Below, one piece after another: positions 57,567 to 64,000 of a DNA stretch of 64,000 bases. The DNA is from Paenibacillaceae bacterium (GTDB lineage: Bacteria; Bacillota; Bacilli; Paenibacillales; Paenibacillaceae), in contig REGQ01000001.1 in the NCBI GenBank assembly GCA_004134985.1, forward strand, positions 124,001-188,000. The letters are read 5' to 3'. Position numbers and translations under genes: made by a program. Every line of letters starts with the position of its first letter. Within the stretch, counting starts at the first letter, position 1. The notes under the pieces are model-generated. The model was not told where the DNA came from, ran no database searches, and saw only the letters and a list, made by a program, of their open reading frames with translations.

Positions 57567-57613
57567 AATCTCTGAAACTCCTTATGCATTAAGGATTTTG
57601 GAGATTTTTTTGT
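57567..57613 (+). terminator. Terminator just outside attR
   Basis: AATCTC pairs with GAGATT around an inner CCTT/AAGG stem, followed by TTTTTTTG. Before this prophage inserted, it would have ended tRNA-Arg transcription. Confidence 0.75.
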
Positions 57614-57661
57614 TCTTCTCTTGTGACAGAAATATGTACGAAAATGATTGATGCCAGATTT

Positions 57662-57681
57662 GTCTACACCTTCTTTACACG
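57662..57681 (+). repeat. Degenerate arm-type sites outside attR
   Basis: GTCTACACC (57662-57670) and CTTTACACG (57673-57681) have the same 11-bp step as the phage arm sites, and GCGATC follows as GATCGC follows the left pair. They lie 142 bp from the attR core start; the phage pair lies 157 bp from attL. Confidence 0.5.
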
Positions 57682-57714
57682 CGATCTTACTTGAAGCGCC
57701 TCCATTAAAAATAA

Positions 57715-57752
57715 TAAAAAGGAGCCTCAGGAATGATTTCTCCTATGCTCCT
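57715..57752 (-). terminator. Terminator of the host-side lipoprotein gene
   Basis: AGGAGC (57720-57725) pairs with GCTCCT (57747-57752), with an inner AGGA/TCCT stem, followed on the minus strand by TTTTTATTATTTTT. Confidence 0.85.
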
Positions 57753-57764
57753 CACTCTAATCCG

Positions 57765-58325
57765 CTAGTTAAATTGAACAAGCATTTTACGATCAGCAAG
57801 CCAGACTCGTGCGATCTTGCCATCCTCAACCCAAACAGTTAAAACAGAAGTATTCACTAATGATTCAGGCGTCTTGTCTTCTAGCGAGACAACACCTAAA
57901 AATTTGTTATCTTTATTGTCATAGTAATATTCCATACTGTTTTCAGCGAGATCAATTGCATACTTACTTCCATGCAATGATTTAACATCATCTTTCGTTT
58001 GGCCAACTTTTACTCCCCGGGCTGTTTTATAAATGCCTTCCGATTCTTCGTTGAGCATTACACCTCTAGCTATGTCATCTCTATACATTAGATTAACCCC
58101 AACATCGTACTCGGTATATATATGTAAATTTCCCTCCCTACCGTTGCCTAGAATTTTTTCTACCTCCGATCGACTCATTCCGTAGCAAACCTTCGCTTTT
58201 TCATTATCAACTTTCACAATGCACATGTCTTTATCCGAAAATGTGTCTGGCTTGAAACTTGAAGCGCCGCCGCAACCAATCAATACAGTGAATAATGCCG
58301 CGGCCAAGATCCCCTTTAATTTCAT
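57765..58325 (-). CDS. Putative lipoprotein, paralogue of the phage-borne copy
   Basis: The 186-aa protein begins MKLKGILAAALFTVLIGC, with lipobox LIGC, and follows the 13235-13798 protein along its full length with few changes (GMSRSEVEKILG, GVKVGQTKDDVKSLHG, NSMEYYYDNKDNKFLGVVSL). It lies 234 bp outside attR; the phage copy lies 250 bp inside attL. Its upstream region is interrupted by a 131-bp palindromic insert 10 bp before the start, which may change its expression. Function is unknown. Confidence 0.85.
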   Translation of the reverse strand: MKLKGILAAALFTVLIGCGGASSFKPDTFSDKDMCIVKVDNEKAKVCYGMSRSEVEKILGNGREGNLHIYTEYDVGVNLMYRDDIARGVMLNEESEGIYKTARGVKVGQTKDDVKSLHGSKYAIDLAENSMEYYYDNKDNKFLGVVSLEDKTPESLVNTSVLTVWVEDGKIARVWLADRKMLVQFN

Positions 58326-58335
58326 TCGTACACCT

Positions 58336-58482
58336 CCAAATTTGGCTCTACCTAAAAATCAGTGCTTGACGAGACTCGGGTATGCTGCTGCGGGTTCGCA
58401 GGGTGTTTCCAACATCTCTGCAACCCTTCGCTGCCCTTCTCGCAGTAGGCAAGCACTGATTTTGGTTTTGAACGCCAAATTT
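58336..58482. mobile_element. 131-bp palindromic MITE-like insert with 8-bp target duplication
   Basis: CCAAATTT occurs at 58336-58343 and 58475-58482. Between them lie 131 bp with inverted repeats AAAATCAGTGCTTG (58355-58368) and CAAGCACTGATTTT (58450-58463) and an inner hairpin-forming part. The phage copy of this region (13805-13830) has one CCAAATTT and continues uninterrupted, so it shows the empty site. No transposase is encoded. Confidence 0.8.
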
Positions 58483-58727
58483 CACCTTAAATATTATCAT
58501 CCTTAAGGCAAGGTGGCATGACTCCCACGCCCCTCGTTCGCCCTGCTTGTGCAACAATAGCTTAGGACACTTGTGCTAAATCAGCTGCTGCTGCCCCTGC
58601 AGCTTGGGTGCCCTAGACGTATGATAAATACTTTCCTGACCTAACTATCCTACGCTGCACGGACTTTGCCAAACTGCCTGCGGAGCCCTGCCTGGCCCAA
58701 CTGTTTGCTAGCCGGCCAACCCGTCTG

Positions 58728-59615
58728 CTAATTATCCCACAGCTTGTACAAAGCCTGTGTCCCTTCGTCTTCGTGCCCCAACTCCGCCAACTGCTGGTAC
58801 AGCGAGTGCGCCTGTGCCAGGCCCGGCGTGTCCATGCCCATTTCGCGCGCGGCTTCCAGGGCAATGCCCATATCCTTAATGAAATGCTTCACATAAAAAC
58901 CCGGTTCAAAATTGCCGTCGATGATCCGCGGGCCCAGGTTGCTCAGCGACCAGCTGCCGGCAGCGCCTGTCTCAATGCTGGCCAGGACGGTCTTCGGGTT
59001 CAGCCCCGCCTTCTTGGCATAGGCGATCGATTCACATACCCCAATCATATTCGAGGCGATGACAATCTGGTTGCACATTTTCGTATGCTGTCCGGCTCCC
59101 GGTTCGCCTTGTCTTACAATATTGCTTCCCATCAGCTTCAACAGCGGCAGCACATTCTCAAACACCTGCTCGTCCGCACCGACCATAATCGACAATGCGG
59201 CATTGCGCGCGCCGATATCTCCGCCTGATACGGGGGCATCCAAAACATGCAGCCCCTTAGTGGCGGCAGCTTCATAAATTCGTTTGGCCAGCAGCGGACT
59301 GGAGGTGGTCATATCAATTAAATAGGCACCCTCTTTGGCATGACGGATTAGACCGTTCTCACCATTGTACAGCTCATCCACATCCTGAGGAAACCCTACC
59401 ATTGTAATGATAACATCGCTGGCAGCGGCAAGCTTGGCCGGCGTATCATGCCATATAGCCCCCTGCTCCAGCAGCTGCTTTGCCTTGGCGGCTGTACGGG
59501 TATATACATGCAGCTCGTAACCGGCCTTGGCGATATGCCCGGCCATACTGTTGCCCATAACCCCTAATCCGATAAATCCTACTGTCGTTGTTCCTGGCTG
59601 CAATTGCAAACTCAT
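58728..59615 (-). CDS. 3-hydroxyisobutyrate dehydrogenase-family oxidoreductase
   Basis: The 295-aa protein has the Rossmann motif VGFIGLGVMGNSMAGHIAKA, then DVIITMVGFPQDVDELYNGE, LIDMTTSSPLLAKRI, DAPVSGGDIGARNAALSIMV and the catalytic Lys in GAGQHTKMCNQIV. The family oxidises beta-hydroxy acids such as hydroxyisobutyrate, tartronate semialdehyde or glyoxylate-type substrates; the exact substrate cannot be told. Confidence 0.92.
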   Translation of the reverse strand: MSLQLQPGTTTVGFIGLGVMGNSMAGHIAKAGYELHVYTRTAAKAKQLLEQGAIWHDTPAKLAAASDVIITMVGFPQDVDELYNGENGLIRHAKEGAYLIDMTTSSPLLAKRIYEAAATKGLHVLDAPVSGGDIGARNAALSIMVGADEQVFENVLPLLKLMGSNIVRQGEPGAGQHTKMCNQIVIASNMIGVCESIAYAKKAGLNPKTVLASIETGAAGSWSLSNLGPRIIDGNFEPGFYVKHFIKDMGIALEAAREMGMDTPGLAQAHSLYQQLAELGHEDEGTQALYKLWDN

Positions 59616-59800
59616 TTTCTAATTCCTCCTTTACCCATAGGGATATATATAAATCTGCCATGTTTTACCGTGATTCGTCAATCTTTTTATCGGCATTACC
59701 CAGGAAATAATGGCATTTCCTATTGTTTTCCAATGTCATTAGGCGATGAAAGTCGTGTATTTCATTCCACATAAGGACTTCGGCTATATCGACTAATTTG

Positions 59801-60616
59801 TCAGCCCTGTTCCATCTCCCGCCGATATTCCTCTGGCGCTTTGCCAACAAATTTTTTAAAGTCCTTAATGAAATGCGCCTGATCATAGTAACCAAGGTTC
59901 AGCGCCAGTTGAAGCCAGTCAACTCCCCCTTCGCGCTCCATCTGCTCAGCGGCTTCATGAAGCCGGTATCGCCCGATCACCCATTTGGGACTGACACCGA
60001 CGTAGCTGTTGAACAGGCGCTGTATTGTGCGCTTGTTCAACCCTGTATGCTCACTAATGTCATCGACCCTGGTAATGTCTGGTTTGGACGCAATCGCCTT
60101 CACAATACAACCCACCCTGTCCACATTGCGATCCTGCAGCGGCAGACGGGTGCTCAGAAACCGTTCGAAAATCGCTACCATTGCCCGATGATCCGGCGCG
60201 GTCAAGATATCATCTTCAAGCTGGCTCTCTTGGCCGGCTATATCCGGGAACACTTCTCCCAGCCTGATCATCCTGTCGCTCAGCCCGGATACGGGCTTCT
60301 TCCAGAAGGGATAAAATCCGCCTACCTTGAATTTCACACCGAATACGTTTCCCTGTCCTGCAAGTAGATGGGATGATGTTCGTGATGATACGCCAAATAT
60401 TCCTGTCGCCTGGCGGTCAAAAACAAGATTAACATTCGGATGAGAAAGCACGGTCTGGCAATGCTGCTCCCCATCCTGCAAATCCCAGGTGATGATCCAA
60501 TAATGCTGAACAAAATGCTGATGCGCCTGTATCGGCTCCCATCTGGTCAACACAAATTTTTCAGATGCCCGTTTGGCACTCAAAATCCCTTTTCTGCTTT
60601 CCTTGGCAAGCGTCAT
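59801..60616 (-). CDS. AraC-family transcriptional regulator
   Basis: The 271-aa protein has an N-terminal sensing part (DUF6597-like: FVQHYWIITWDLQDGEQHCQ, LSHPNVNLVFDR, GVKFKVGGFYPFWKKPVS) and two HTH motifs at the end (DDISEHTGLNKRTIQRLFNS, LNLGYYDQAHFIKDFKKFVG with PEEYRREM). It is divergent from the SRPBCC gene and may control it. Confidence 0.92.
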   Translation of the reverse strand: MTLAKESRKGILSAKRASEKFVLTRWEPIQAHQHFVQHYWIITWDLQDGEQHCQTVLSHPNVNLVFDRQATGIFGVSSRTSSHLLAGQGNVFGVKFKVGGFYPFWKKPVSGLSDRMIRLGEVFPDIAGQESQLEDDILTAPDHRAMVAIFERFLSTRLPLQDRNVDRVGCIVKAIASKPDITRVDDISEHTGLNKRTIQRLFNSYVGVSPKWVIGRYRLHEAAEQMEREGGVDWLQLALNLGYYDQAHFIKDFKKFVGKAPEEYRREMEQG

Positions 60617-60772
60617 CGCCGCTCCCCCTTCTTTCCAGCCTCATTCCGTTTTCCCCTGCAATTTCTCAACAATGTCGCGTTTTTACAATACATCCTAGCT
60701 AGTCTGTTCTAACATAAGAGTAGCAGTTGACCTGCAGCTAGGCAACCGCCAGTCAAACATTTCAGGAGGAAT

Positions 60773-61225
60773 ATGATGGATTTGAAATATGTTTTCTTTA
60801 TCGCTGCAGCCCCAGAGAAAGTATGGAATATTCTTGTCTCACCTGAAGGGACTTCACGGACTTTATTCGGTTCTGTCATCCGCTCTTCATTCAAACCAGG
60901 CGAGGATCTTGCCTATGTGGGACCAGGCAACGAAGGCGATGAAACCGTTCATGTCTATGGAAAATTACTGGAATTTATTCCACTTGAACGATTCAGCTAC
61001 ACCGAACACCCTGGACCTTCCTACTCACCAAATCACGAAGCGCTTGAATCACGGATTACCTTTACACTGGAGTCCGTGGGCGAATGTACCAAGTTAACGC
61101 TTGTTAATGACAAGTGGTCATCAAACCACCCGTCGCATAGTAAAACACAGGAAGTGTGGCCGGTCGTTATGAGCAATATCAAGACGCTTGCCGAAACCGG
61201 GCAAACCTTAGATCTCGGCTGGTAA
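60773..61225 (+). CDS. SRPBCC (AHSA1-like) protein
   Basis: The 150-aa protein reads DLKYVFFIAAAPEKVWNILV, then FKPGEDLAYVGPGNEGDETV and ERFSYTEHPGPSYSPNHEAL, and ends in LAETGQTLDLGW: the helix-grip fold that binds hydrophobic ligands. ATG at 60773 or 60776 follows AGGAGGA. It faces away from the AraC gene. Confidence 0.85.
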   Translation: MMDLKYVFFIAAAPEKVWNILVSPEGTSRTLFGSVIRSSFKPGEDLAYVGPGNEGDETVHVYGKLLEFIPLERFSYTEHPGPSYSPNHEALESRITFTLESVGECTKLTLVNDKWSSNHPSHSKTQEVWPVVMSNIKTLAETGQTLDLGW

Positions 61226-61341
61226 TGAGACGTTTCAAGTCTAGCCTCCATCGGTTATTACTATAGTACCTGCAATTGTTTGCTTTACGAACTAAGGCAA
61301 ATACGGAAGGGCTATAAAAGGTCGAATGGAGGTTGCTTCTT

Positions 61342-62250
61342 ATGAAATCTGACAAACGGCGGTTCGACGTTAAAATATTCCTTCAGCAGATGCAGTGCCG
61401 GATCAGAGACAATGAGGTGCCCGCACTGAGTGCGCAATTGACCTATTATTTGATTTTGTCCTTTTTCCCGTTTCTCATATTTCTGATTGCTGCAATCGGC
61501 TACCTTGAATTGTCTGGAGACGAATTTATGAAGGGAATCACCACGCTGCTTCCTGTGGAATCGGGAGGAATTGTAACGACCATCCTTGATGAGGTAACAA
61601 CGAGCAGCAGCAATACGCTTCTGTCCGCCGGGATGCTGGCGACGTTATGGGCCGCTTCCAACGGAATCAATGCGGTCATCAAAGGTTTAAACAAAGCGTA
61701 TGACGAAGAGGAAACAAGACCATTCTGGAAGGTTCGTGGAATCGCCCTTCTTGCTACGCTTGTGCTAGTCGTTATTATTTTACTCTGTATGGGTTTGCTT
61801 ATCTTCGGCCGGCTGATCGGCGAGTCATTGTTCCGCTTGCTCGATTATCCTGGCGGCTTTGCTGCAGTCTGGGGCATCGGCCAGTACATTATCCCTCTTG
61901 TAATCATGACATTTGTATTCATGATGCTCTACCGCATCGGACCGAATCGCAGCATCACGTTTCGGGAGGCCATGCCAGGGGCAATTTTTGCCACTGCAGG
62001 ATGGATTATCGCTTCGCTGCTCTTTTCCTACTATGTCAGTCAGTTTGGAAACTACACCAAAACCTACGGCAGCCTTGGCGGAGTAATCGTATTGCTAATC
62101 TGGCTATATATCAGTTCCATCATTTTGCTGCTGGGCGGAGAAATTAATGCGGCGCTCGCCTTCGAACGAGAGGGACGACAGCGTACAGCAGCGAAATCGT
62201 TCAGTCTGGGCTTTCCCTATTTTCAGCGCAAAAACAATCCCCGCGCATAA
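61342..62250 (+). CDS. YihY/BrkB-family membrane protein
   Basis: The 302-aa protein has six membrane segments and the family signature near the N terminus (LSAQLTYYLILSFFPFLIFL), then LWAASNGINAVIKGLNKAYD and NYTKTYGSLGGVIVLLIWLY at the end. Its function is unknown; it was once mislabelled ribonuclease BN. ATG at 61342 follows GGAGG at 9 bases and is preferred to an upstream TTG. Confidence 0.93.
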   Translation: MKSDKRRFDVKIFLQQMQCRIRDNEVPALSAQLTYYLILSFFPFLIFLIAAIGYLELSGDEFMKGITTLLPVESGGIVTTILDEVTTSSSNTLLSAGMLATLWAASNGINAVIKGLNKAYDEEETRPFWKVRGIALLATLVLVVIILLCMGLLIFGRLIGESLFRLLDYPGGFAAVWGIGQYIIPLVIMTFVFMMLYRIGPNRSITFREAMPGAIFATAGWIIASLLFSYYVSQFGNYTKTYGSLGGVIVLLIWLYISSIILLLGGEINAALAFEREGRQRTAAKSFSLGFPYFQRKNNPRA

Positions 62251-62256
62251 TAACAG

Positions 62257-62298
62257 CAAATGGCGTGTCAAATTGGTTATCAATTTGCACGCCATTTG
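62257..62298. terminator. Bidirectional hairpin between convergent genes
   Basis: CAAATGGCGTG (62257 on) pairs with CACGCCATTTG with an inner CAAATTG/CAATTTG stem. It lies between the YihY gene and the convergent gene ending at 62338. No clear T-run follows, so termination strength is uncertain. Confidence 0.6.
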
Positions 62299-62337
62299 GC
62301 CGTTTCATTACAATTGGCTTACTGGTCCGGTTTGCTC

Positions 62338-62703
62338 CTAGTTTTCATACTGATTCAGCTCAATTCCCATCGAATCAATGTGCTGTCTGGTTGATTCCGT
62401 TCCAAGTTCATGGATCAAACTGTAAATTTTATTGAGCAGAATATCATATCCCAAATTGAGCCGGTCGTTCGACACGGAGGAGACAGGCCCAAAAAAGTGA
62501 ATCGTTTGCGCCTCGTCCCAACTCGACAGCTCCTCCATTAACTCCTGCAGGCGTCCGACCTCTTCCTCATTAGCGCGAATTTCCAGCTCATAGGATGACG
62601 CTTGCTGATCCTCCAAAATCTGGCCTGCTCCGACAGCGACATAGAACAATTTACGCGCTTCGGCTTGTTGCCCAGACACCCCTGTATGCTCTGACGCTTC
62701 CAT
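62338..62703 (-). CDS. Conserved protein of unknown function, 121 aa
   Basis: Reads ARKLFYVAVGAGQILEDQQA, then SSYELEIRANEEEVGRLQEL and LGYDILLNKIYSLIHELGTE. Small, acidic, soluble, alternating strands and helices. No family recognised. It is divergent from the asparagine synthase gene. Confidence 0.7.
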   Translation of the reverse strand: MEASEHTGVSGQQAEARKLFYVAVGAGQILEDQQASSYELEIRANEEEVGRLQELMEELSSWDEAQTIHFFGPVSSVSNDRLNLGYDILLNKIYSLIHELGTESTRQHIDSMGIELNQYEN

Positions 62704-62819
62704 TTCACCGACCTCCTAAACCGATTTTGACCACTGACTATAGCTTCCCCAGCAGGACAGACATTTTATGCCCCTCATAAGCATATATCTCTTAAACCCA
62801 GAGATAGGAGGATGAGAGC

Positions 62820-64000
62820 ATGTGCGGTATTACCGGATGGATCAATTGGAATGCTGATTTGACGCAGCAAAGCGAAAGTCTTGAACGAATGACGGAAACG
62901 CTGGCTCCGCGCGGCCCGGACGCATCCGGCACATGGATAACGACCCATTGCGCGCTCGGGCACCGCAGACTTAGTGTTATCGATCCTGAAAATGGTGCTC
63001 AGCCGATGATTCGTTTGTCCTCGGATGATGAGCACTTTGTCATTGTATATAACGGCGAATTGTACAACGCGCTCGAATTGCGCAAAGAGCTAGAAAGCAG
63101 AGGCCGACAGTTTACGACCCAGTGCGACACAGAAGTGCTGCTAGTCGCCTATATGGAGTGGGGAATGTCGTGCCTGGATCGACTGAATGGCATCTTCGCC
63201 TTTGCTGTCTGGGATCATAAAGAACAACGTTTGTTTCTTGCACGGGACCGTCTTGGCGTAAAGCCGCTGTTTTATAGCACCGTTAATGGTCTGTTCCTGT
63301 TTGGCTCGGAACCCAAAGCAATTCTTGCGCATCCGGACTGTCCGTCTGAGGTTGGAGCGGATGGACTCGCGGAGGTATTCATCGTTGGCCCTGCCCGCAC
63401 GCCCGGTCATGGCGTATACAAACATCTTTCGGAGTTGCGGCCTGGCAAATGCATGATCGTTGACCGTTCTGGAGTACGTACTCGCACCTATTGGGAGCTG
63501 GAAAGCCAGCCGCATGGCGACGATGTCGAACAGACCGCTCAACATGTAAGAGAACTACTCGAAGATGCCGCCAAACGGCAGCTCATCTCAGATGTGCCGA
63601 TCTGCACCTTGCTATCGGGAGGGCTGGACTCCAGCGCTCTGACCTCACTCGCTGTCAATCACTACAATGATACGCAGCAAGGCCGCGTTCATACCTATTC
63701 AGTGGATTTTACCGACAATGACAAGCATTTCAAAGCGAATACCTTCCAACCCAATGCCGATGCACCATGGATCAAACGAATTAGCGAGCATTTGAACACC
63801 CAGCATCACTATATTCAGTTTGATACGGCCGATCTGACGGATGCGCTTGATGATGCGCTGCGGGCGCGTGATTTGCCCGGGATGACTGATGTGGATGCAT
63901 CGCTGTATTTATTTTGCAAAGAAATAAAGAAAGGAGCGACAGTCGCCCTCTCAGGTGAAGCGGCAGATGAAATATTCGGCGGCTACCCCTGGTTCCACAG
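62820..64000 (+). CDS. asnB: Asparagine synthase (glutamine-hydrolysing), N-terminal part
   Basis: Makes asparagine from aspartate, ATP and glutamine. The first 393 codons are present; the gene runs off the window. It begins MCGITGWINWNADLTQQSES with the catalytic Cys2, and includes LAPRGPDASGTW, YNGELYN, the glutaminase core, and the ATP-pyrophosphatase loop LLSGGLDSSAL near residue 257 plus ALSGEAADEIFGGYPWF. The frame is intact. Asparagine synthase-like enzymes also act in antibiotic clusters, so the exact substrate is not certain. AGGAGGATG precedes the start. Confidence 0.92.
   Translation, partial: MCGITGWINWNADLTQQSESLERMTETLAPRGPDASGTWITTHCALGHRRLSVIDPENGAQPMIRLSSDDEHFVIVYNGELYNALELRKELESRGRQFTTQCDTEVLLVAYMEWGMSCLDRLNGIFAFAVWDHKEQRLFLARDRLGVKPLFYSTVNGLFLFGSEPKAILAHPDCPSEVGADGLAEVFIVGPARTPGHGVYKHLSELRPGKCMIVDRSGVRTRTYWELESQPHGDDVEQTAQHVRELLEDAAKRQLISDVPICTLLSGGLDSSALTSLAVNHYNDTQQGRVHTYSVDFTDNDKHFKANTFQPNADAPWIKRISEHLNTQHHYIQFDTADLTDALDDALRARDLPGMTDVDASLYLFCKEIKKGATVALSGEAADEIFGGYPWFH

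Noticed and set aside
58500-58727. Gene between the host-side lipoprotein region and the dehydrogenase gene
   Set aside because: No frame with a ribosome site or protein-like composition was seen; probably decayed sequence.
62704-62819. T-box riboswitch before the asparagine synthase gene
   Set aside because: The 116-bp gap is too short for a T-box leader and shows no specifier or antiterminator pattern.
1-64000. CRISPR arrays
   Set aside because: No regularly spaced direct repeats of 24-40 bp were seen.
1-64000. Bacterial defence islands (CBASS, Thoeris, restriction, Abi)
   Set aside because: No defence effector was recognised; only candidate counter-defence genes and an orphan methyltransferase.

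Overview
The window reads as the chromosome of a Paenibacillus-like Firmicute interrupted by one apparently complete prophage of about 44.6 kb. Support for the host: strong AGGAGG-type ribosome binding sites with many TTG and GTG starts, a Bacillus-type cluster hemA / ysxC / lonA / lonB / clpX / tig with speD, tyrosine-recombinase insertion in tRNA-Arg, Bacillus-type LexA boxes, and an endolysin ending in an S-layer homology domain. The genus is inferred, not proven.

Left host region (1-12985). Nearly everything is on the minus strand: tig, clpP, clpX, ispG, lonB, lonA and ysxC, then an unknown gene, speD and the start of hemA. This is a protein quality-control locus (trigger factor, ClpXP, two Lon proteases) with an isoprenoid gene, a ribosome-assembly GTPase and polyamine synthesis attached. 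A TPR-like gene (ysoA-like) precedes tig, and a tRNA-Arg(UCU) gene stands at 12912-12985.

Prophage (12974-57531). A 12-bp core repeat, the 3' end of the tRNA, bounds it. From the left: a lipoprotein gene; SOS-controlled small genes (YolD-like and a WYL-like/winged-helix pair); a regulated plus-strand operon; a lysis cassette (amidase endolysin with extra glycosidase-like and SLH domains, plus holin-like proteins); a contractile-tail module of the P2 type (fibre, I, J, W, U, V, D, X, tape measure, E/E' with a -1 frameshift, tube, sheath); a lambda-type head and packaging module (capsid, decoration, protease-scaffold, portal, DNA methyltransferase, W-like joining protein, terminases); a control region with a tandem-operator promoter and tiny membrane peptides; replication genes (DnaB helicase, G39P-like loader/inhibitor, DnaD-like initiator carrying iterons); an early region of small zinc-ribbon proteins, PcfJ, a PcfK/AcrIIA9-like protein and an Acb2/Tad1-like protein; the immunity region (Cro-like gene, CI-like repressor, TAAGCG...CGCTTA operators); and a LytTR gene and integrase at the right end.

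Right host region (57532-64000). Immediately outside attR lies a second, diverged copy of the phage left end: degenerate integrase arm sites, a terminator, and a lipoprotein paralogous to the phage one at nearly the same distance from the core. Its promoter region is interrupted by a 131-bp palindromic insert with an 8-bp target duplication. This suggests an older element at the same tRNA. Beyond it are a 3-hydroxyisobutyrate-dehydrogenase-family gene, an AraC regulator, an SRPBCC protein, a YihY/BrkB membrane protein, an unknown gene and the start of an asparagine synthase gene.

Most notable: two candidate counter-defence proteins (Acb2/Tad1-like at 52203-52418, PcfK/AcrIIA9-like at 50639-50968), a frameshift-terminator arrangement before the tape measure gene, an iteron array inside the initiator gene, and a two-operator promoter driving tiny hydrophobic peptides. 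All function assignments come from reading motifs; no database search was run.
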